Assembly (NCBI GenBank): GCA_031556255.1
Contig: JAVBTI010000027.1
Coordinates: 1-10,547 of the forward strand
Length of the DNA: 10,547 nucleotides
Origin: JAIRQX01 sp031556255
Lineage (GTDB): Bacteria; Chrysiogenota; Deferribacteres; Deferribacterales; JAISNW01
Direction of reading: 5' to 3'
Positions 7,663 to 10,547 of the stretch are shown piece by piece. A model generated the notes under the pieces. That model worked only from the letters and a program-made list of their open reading frames with translations. It was not told the DNA's origin and made no database searches. Both the position numbers and the translations under genes were made by a program. Position 1 is the first letter of the stretch; each line of letters begins with the position of its first letter.

Positions 7663-8115
7663 ATGTTTAAGGAGTTCAAAAAGTTTGCCATGCGCGGCAA
7701 CGTCATGGATATGGCGGTGGGTATTATCATCGGAGCCGCGTTCGGCAAGATTGTGGATTCGCTTGTGTCCGACATTATTATGCCCCCCATCGGGCTGATG
7801 CTGGGGAAGGTTGATTTTTCGAACCTGTTCGTCACCTTGAGGGACGGCGCTGCGGCGGGGCCCTACGCGTCGCTTACCGCCGCCAAAGCAGCCGGGGCGG
7901 TCACGCTGAACGTCGGAGTATTCGCCAATACGCTGATATCTTTTATCATAGTTGCCTTTTCGGTTTTTATGATGATAAAAGCGCTGAACAAACTCTACGC
8001 GCTGGGTGAGAAGCCGGCCACGGCGGCGCCCACCACCAAAGAGTGCCCGTACTGCTGCTCCGCCATACCGCTGAAAGCTACAAAATGTCCCAGCTGTACT
8101 TCCGAACTGAAATAG
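7663..8115 (+). CDS. mscL: Large-conductance mechanosensitive channel MscL with C-terminal zinc ribbon
   Basis: Inner-membrane pentameric channel that opens under membrane tension to release solutes on osmotic downshock. It has 150 aa. The N-terminal amphipathic helix FKEFKKFAMRGNVMDMAVG leads into TM1 with the family motif GIIIGAAFGKIVDSLVSDIIMPPIG (split here as GIIIGAAFGKIV and SDIIMPPIG). A periplasmic loop of about 35 residues follows, then TM2 (about 86-107). After a Pro/Ala/Thr linker, the cytoplasmic tail carries two CxxC pairs (Cys128/Cys131 and Cys142/Cys145), a small zinc ribbon in place of the plain helical tail of E. coli MscL. Such tails occur in other bacterial MscL proteins. 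Ribosome binding site GGAGG (7651-7655) has good spacing. The stop TAG abuts the next ATG with no gap. Confidence 0.96.
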   Translation: MFKEFKKFAMRGNVMDMAVGIIIGAAFGKIVDSLVSDIIMPPIGLMLGKVDFSNLFVTLRDGAAAGPYASLTAAKAAGAVTLNVGVFANTLISFIIVAFSVFMMIKALNKLYALGEKPATAAPTTKECPYCCSAIPLKATKCPSCTSELK

Positions 8116-8847
8116 ATGCCGGGAGTACTTTATTTTGACCTGTCCAGCGGCGTCAGCGGGGATATGTTCACCGGGGCGCTGCTGGATCTGGGCGCGGACT
8201 TTGAAAAGATAAGGGCCGACGTGGCAAAATTACAGCTCGGTGTGATATTGACCGCTGAAAAGGTCGTGCGGGCCGGGGTGCCCGCCACAAAGTTTTCAGT
8301 ATTGAACAGCCGCGGCCGCCCGGCTGAAGAGGATTACCCGTCGGAACCCCACCGCCGCCTGCGGGATATCAGGGAGATCATCGAACAAGCCGGGCTTGAA
8401 AAGGCGGTCATGGACGGCGCGCTGGGGATCTTCGGGCTGCTTGCCGGGGCGGAGGCCGCCGCGCATAAGTCCACGGTGGACGAGGTGCATTTCCACGAGG
8501 TCGGCGCGGTGGACGCGATGGCGGACATTGTGGCCGCGGCGTCGGCTTTCGGGCAGTTCGGCGCGCCCGCGTATGCTTCGGAGATTAACACAGGCTCCGG
8601 GACGGTGCTTTGCGCCCACGGGCGGCTTCCGGTGCCCGTGCCCGCGGTGAAGGAGCTGCTGAAGGGCCTGCCGTACTATTGCGACGGCGGCACGGAGCTG
8701 ACCACACCCACGGGCGCGGCTATATTGAAATATTTCTGTACTTCCTTCGGGGCAAAGCCCGCGATGACGATCCGCTCAGAGGGCTGCGGGGCGGGGAGCA
8801 AAGAGCTGCCTTTTCCTAATGTACTGCGGGTTGTTTGGGGGAATTAA
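8116..8847 (+). CDS. larC: LarC N-terminal half (nickel-pincer cofactor synthesis), truncated
   Basis: LarC (DUF111/TIGR00299 family) inserts nickel, using CTP, to form the nickel-pincer nucleotide cofactor of lactate racemase and related enzymes. Motifs: FDLSSGVSGDMFTGALLDLG (residues 7-26), HFHEVGAVDAMADIV (about 125-139), HGRLPVPVPAV and ELTTPTGAAIL. At 243 aa it covers only the N-terminal part; full LarC proteins are about 400 aa. It stops at NVLRVVWGN, close to the point where Lactiplantibacillus LarC passes from LarC1 to LarC2 by programmed -1 frameshifting. No LarC2-like sequence follows in any frame: REP-like DNA begins 13 bp after the stop. It could be a decayed remnant or a stand-alone LarC1. 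No larA, larB or larE is in view. The start directly abuts the mscL stop, so expression likely depends on mscL. Confidence 0.85.
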   Translation: MPGVLYFDLSSGVSGDMFTGALLDLGADFEKIRADVAKLQLGVILTAEKVVRAGVPATKFSVLNSRGRPAEEDYPSEPHRRLRDIREIIEQAGLEKAVMDGALGIFGLLAGAEAAAHKSTVDEVHFHEVGAVDAMADIVAAASAFGQFGAPAYASEINTGSGTVLCAHGRLPVPVPAVKELLKGLPYYCDGGTELTTPTGAAILKYFCTSFGAKPAMTIRSEGCGAGSKELPFPNVLRVVWGN

Positions 8848-8859
8848 CTTTAGAGATCA

Positions 8860-8897
8860 GGCGCCCGGTCATTGCGATAATGTATTGTAGGGGCGCC
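8860..8897. repeat. REP-like fragment at left edge of module
   Basis: GGCGCCC (8860-8866) and GGGCGCC (8891-8897) are exact inverted arms. GCGCCCGGTC (8861-8870) and TGTAGGGGCGC (8886-8896) are words taken from the long repeat. GTAG at 8887-8890 stands before GGGCGC, whose natural partner GCGCCC occurs only at 8992-8997. The first hairpin of the long repeat therefore appears split by about 95 bp. The stretch 8898-8990 shows no gene. Confidence 0.55.
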
Positions 8898-8990
8898 ATC
8901 CTCCTATGACACAACTGCGCTGTTCGGCCCCGATAGTCGCTTAATCTCAGTGACCAACGGGAACACACTGCGGTAAAGAATGAAGGGCTA

Positions 8991-9063
8991 TGCGCCCGGT
9001 CGCTCCGAAGGAGCGATATTATCAGCGCTTCGCGCTGACCGGGTCGATGCAATCGACCCCTAC
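8991..9063 (+). repeat. Left long REP-type repeat (three intact hairpins)
   Basis: In order: CGCTCC-GAA-GGAGCG (9001-9015), the 7-bp stem TCAGCGC-TTC-GCGCTGA, and GGGTCGAT-GCA-ATCGACCC, followed by CTAC (9060-9063), which reads GTAG on the other strand. CCGG links the stems. It matches the right copy in inverted orientation almost base for base outside the first stem. A fourth hairpin present in the right copy is incomplete here, retaining TGCGCCC at 8991-8997. Confidence 0.85.
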
Positions 9064-9091
9064 GGGATTGGCCGCGCGATGGTATATTGTT

Positions 9092-9622
9092 ATGATAAAA
9101 AACGATTTTAACCCCAAAACCAATGAGCGGCGAAACCCCCGTATGCGGTATTATAATTACAGCACGGGCGGCTTTTATTTTGTCACGATATGCGCTTATG
9201 ACAAAAAATACCTGTTTGGCAATGTGGTGGACGATAAGATGATTTGCAACGCCTATGGGGAAATTGCCCGTGACCTGTGGTATGAAACATCAGTATTGCG
9301 CCCCGGTGTAATGTTGCATGAATTTGTAGTTATGCCTAACCATATACACGGAATTATAGAATTGAAGGGCGGTGATAACGCCCTGTCGGCCATAATCAGA
9401 GGATACAAATCTTCGGTGAGCGGAAAACTGAAGCCGCTCGGAATCGGCAAAGTTTGGCAAAGAAATTACTATGAGCATTTGATACGCAATGAAGATTCAT
9501 ATTTAAAAATATCCGATTACATATCAAATAACCCGCGAATGTGGGCTGAGGACGAATACCGCAGTCAGCCCCTACAATACACTGGCACGACGCCGATAAT
9601 GTCTCGCAAACCAAACTCGTAG
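9092..9622 (+). CDS. REP-associated tyrosine transposase (RAYT, Y1_Tnp family)
   Basis: Single-strand DNA transposase of the HUH/Y1 class related to IS200/IS605 TnpA. RAYT proteins bind and cut at REP hairpins. It has 176 aa from the ATG at 9092. A longer frame reaches back to 8990 but its first 34 codons lie in the repeat, so I reject that start. Motifs: YYNYSTGGFYFVTICAYDKK (20-39), the HUH motif in MPNHIHGII (81-89, His84 and His86), and the tyrosine helix QRNYYEHLIRNEDSYLKI (123-140), where Tyr127 is the best catalytic candidate. YISNNPRMW (143-151) ends the conserved domain. The tail after residue 155 is encoded by repeat-like DNA. No good ribosome binding site is seen. The stop TAG is the TAG of a GTAG belonging to the right repeat. 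The domain is intact, so activity is possible. Confidence 0.9.
   Translation: MIKNDFNPKTNERRNPRMRYYNYSTGGFYFVTICAYDKKYLFGNVVDDKMICNAYGEIARDLWYETSVLRPGVMLHEFVVMPNHIHGIIELKGGDNALSAIIRGYKSSVSGKLKPLGIGKVWQRNYYEHLIRNEDSYLKISDYISNNPRMWAEDEYRSQPLQYTGTTPIMSRKPNS
9543..9575 (-). repeat. GTAG-footed hairpin inside the transposase 3' end
   Basis: On the minus strand GTAG (9575-9572) is followed at once by GGGCTGA, which pairs perfectly with TCAGCCC (plus-strand copies at 9543-9549 and 9565-9571) across a 15-nt loop. GTAG directly followed by a GGG stem repeats the layout of the hairpins in the long repeats, but here it lies within coding sequence. Confidence 0.5.
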
Positions 9623-9706
9623 GGGTCGATTGCATCGACCCGGTCAGCGCGGCGCGCTGATATTTCACCCCTTCGGGGTGACCGGGCGCATGCAATGCGC
9701 CCCTAC
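9618..9706 (-). repeat. Right long REP-type repeat (four hairpins, inverted copy)
   Basis: Plus-strand order: GTAG (9619-9622), stem GGGTCGAT-TGC-ATCGACCC, stem TCAGCGC-GGC-GCGCTGA, stem CACCCC-TTC-GGGGTG (9666-9680), stem GGGCGCA-TGCAA-TGCGCCC (9684-9702), then CTAC (9703-9706). Thus each end carries an outward-facing GTAG foot. It is the inverted counterpart of the left repeat; the pair flanks the transposase gene. Confidence 0.87.
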
Positions 9707-9835
9707 AGCACACCATTTTGGCGGCAATGCGCCCCCACAGCACACCATTTTGGCGGGAATGCGCCCCTACAGCATACCATCCTGGCGGCAATGCGCCCCC
9801 ACAGCGTACCATTGTGGCGGCAATGTGCCCCCTTA
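9693..9835. repeat. 32-bp tandem array, four units plus a partial fifth
   Basis: Units begin at 9693, 9725, 9757, 9789 and 9821, exactly 32 bp apart. Each runs CAATGCGCCC, then CTACAGC or CCACAGC, then a variable CAYACCATYNTGGCGG-like half. Units 1 and 2 differ at one base. The TAC/CAC difference alternates (units 1 and 3 against 2 and 4). Read on the minus strand each unit is GTAG or GTGG followed by GG and a small stem GGCG-CATTGC-CGCC. The open frame across the array is a by-product of repetition, not a gene. Confidence 0.9.
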
Positions 9836-9843
9836 ATAATCCC

Positions 9844-9871
9844 TTCACTTTTTGAATTAATCTGCTAAGAT
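9844..9871 (+). promoter_or_regulatory. Weak candidate promoter for the DHH gene
   Basis: TTCACT (9844-9849) and TAAGAT (9866-9871), 16 bp apart, lie between the tandem array and the ATG at 9878. If used, the transcript would begin at or very near the start codon, which agrees with the absence of a ribosome binding site. Low confidence. Confidence 0.22.
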
Positions 9872-9877
9872 TATTAT

Positions 9878-10547
9878 ATGGGTTTGAAGCTAACTATCAC
9901 GCATGTAAAAGCCGATTTCGACGCCATAGCGAGCGCATGGGCGGCGTGCCGGCTTCACGGCTGTGATCAGCTTGTTCTCGCCACCGAGCCGGAACCCAAC
10001 GTCGGGGCTTTTTTCAAAAAGGCCGCCGCCGACACGGACAGCGCGAGCCTTGTCCCCGTAATTAAAATCAAGCCGAACGACGCCGACACCATCAGCGACA
10101 TCGACCACCTTATAATCACCGACTGCAAGCAGGAAAAGCGCCTCGGCCCCCTTGCCCTCCTTGTGGGCAGGGCGAAAGAGATTACAATTTACGATCATCA
10201 CCCCTCATACGGCAGGGATATCAAGGCTACGCAGGAATTTGTCGAACCGAAGGGCTCCACCACCACCATACTCGTGGATGAGCTTCTGCGGAGCGGCACC
10301 GCAATCAGCCCATTTGATGCGACCCTTTACCTGCTTGCCATTTATGAGGACACGGGGATGCTTACCTTCTCCAGCACCACCGCGGACGATGTGCGCGCCG
10401 TGGCGCAGCTGATGGAAAAGGGCGGCGACGTCACGATCATCAACGACTACGTCAAGCGCGAGTTTTCACGGGAGCAGGTCTTTATATTGAACGAACTGCT
10501 CATGAACATGAGCACTATTACCGTGGACGGCGTGAATATAACCTATT
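9878..10547 (+). CDS. DHH phosphoesterase domain, start of a probable CBS/DHH/poly(A) polymerase-type tRNA nucleotidyltransferase (3' end outside window)
   Basis: Open from the ATG at 9878 to the window edge (223 codons, no stop). The reading frame is closed upstream by TAA at 9866-9868, so this is the first possible ATG. DHH-family metal-binding motifs appear in order: ADFDAIAS (residues 12-19), LIITDCK (78-84), YDHHPS (105-110), EPKGSTTT (123-130) and YEDTGMLTFSSTTADD (156-171). A second-domain-like segment begins near residue 185. The opening THVKADFDAIAS is the style seen in large proteins where DHH and CBS domains precede a tRNA nucleotidyltransferase domain (A-adding enzymes that build or repair the CCA end). 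Only the N-terminal part is visible, so a stand-alone nanoRNase-like DHH phosphoesterase is possible. No clear ribosome binding site. The gene lies 43 bp beyond the tandem array. Confidence 0.8.
   Translation, partial: MGLKLTITHVKADFDAIASAWAACRLHGCDQLVLATEPEPNVGAFFKKAAADTDSASLVPVIKIKPNDADTISDIDHLIITDCKQEKRLGPLALLVGRAKEITIYDHHPSYGRDIKATQEFVEPKGSTTTILVDELLRSGTAISPFDATLYLLAIYEDTGMLTFSSTTADDVRAVAQLMEKGGDVTIINDYVKREFSREQVFILNELLMNMSTITVDGVNITY

Larger units (their letters stand above)
8860..9841. mobile_element. REP/RAYT module (transposase gene between inverted multi-hairpin repeats)
   Basis: Composite element: a degraded arm on the left (8860-8897 and on to 8991), a three-hairpin repeat at 8991-9063, a Y1/HUH transposase gene (9092-9622), the inverted four-hairpin repeat at 9619-9706, and a 32-bp tandem array to about 9835. 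GTAG tetranucleotides sit at the base of GGG-starting stems, the same arrangement as at the foot of E. coli REP sequences recognised by TnpA(REP). Whether the whole block is one mobile unit or a build-up of successive REP-type copies cannot be decided here. Confidence 0.75.

Noticed and set aside
8848..8935. LarC2 reached by frameshift
   Set aside because: Neither alternative frame past the G5 run encodes LarC C-terminal motifs, and both close within about 100 bp.
8990..9091. Upstream extension of the transposase reading frame
   Set aside because: The extra 34 codons lie in the left repeat and read its hairpins; the inverted copy encodes the same peptide (LTGSMQSTPT) in a non-gene context.
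9693..9835. CRISPR array
   Set aside because: Units abut at exactly 32 bp with no unique spacers, and no cas gene is near.
9693..9835. Replication or plasmid iterons
   Set aside because: The setting is chromosomal, no Rep gene or DnaA boxes are seen, and the units share sequence with the REP-type repeat.
9630..9836. Open frame across the right repeat and tandem array
   Set aside because: Its repetitive peptide follows the 32-bp units; there is no ribosome binding site and no protein family pattern.

Overview
The window reads as a bacterial chromosome of moderate GC content. It probably comes from an anaerobic or Gram-negative-type lineage with many intergenic palindromes. Support for this is the order murC-ddl-ftsQ-ftsA-ftsZ, a lipoprotein signal, LarC (nickel-pincer cofactor biosynthesis) and a DHH-family protein of the type fused to CBS and poly(A)-polymerase domains. 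The last is known from Desulfobacterota/Deferribacterota-like bacteria, among others. There is no rRNA or other marker that fixes the phylum, so this placement is inference.

Layout. (1) 13-5401 is the distal part of a division and cell wall (dcw) cluster on the + strand. The genes overlap or nearly touch (11 bp overlap, 2 bp gap, 8 bp overlap, 33 bp gap), and each has a purine-rich ribosome binding site. MurC and Ddl make peptidoglycan precursors; FtsQ, FtsA and FtsZ build the divisome. murB is not between murC and ddl. (2) 5402-6047 has no gene. It holds a GC-rich repeat-like stretch, a dispersed-type palindrome, three consecutive hairpins ending in a probable terminator, and an AT-rich promoter region. 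(3) 6048-7529 encodes a secreted lipoprotein with a MACPF (membrane attack complex/perforin) domain. It has its own likely promoter and a perfect intrinsic terminator. (4) 7663-8847 is a two-gene unit, mscL (with a C-terminal zinc ribbon) directly followed by the N-terminal half of larC; the C-terminal half of larC is missing. (5) 8860-9841 is a REP/RAYT module. A REP-associated tyrosine transposase lies between two inverted copies of a multi-hairpin repeat, with a degraded arm on the left and a 32-bp tandem array on the right. (6) 9878 to the window end is the start of a DHH phosphoesterase-domain gene that runs out of the window.

The most distinctive region is the REP/RAYT module. GTAG tetranucleotides sit directly 5' of GGG-initiated hairpins, as at the foot of enterobacterial REP sequences. 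The two long repeats differ by paired, stem-preserving substitutions. One GTAG supplies the transposase stop codon, another GTAG-footed hairpin lies inside the transposase 3' end, and the tandem units look like minimal GTAG-footed hairpins. The module starts 13 bp after the larC stop, which suggests that its arrival removed the rest of larC. The MACPF lipoprotein is the second item worth following.
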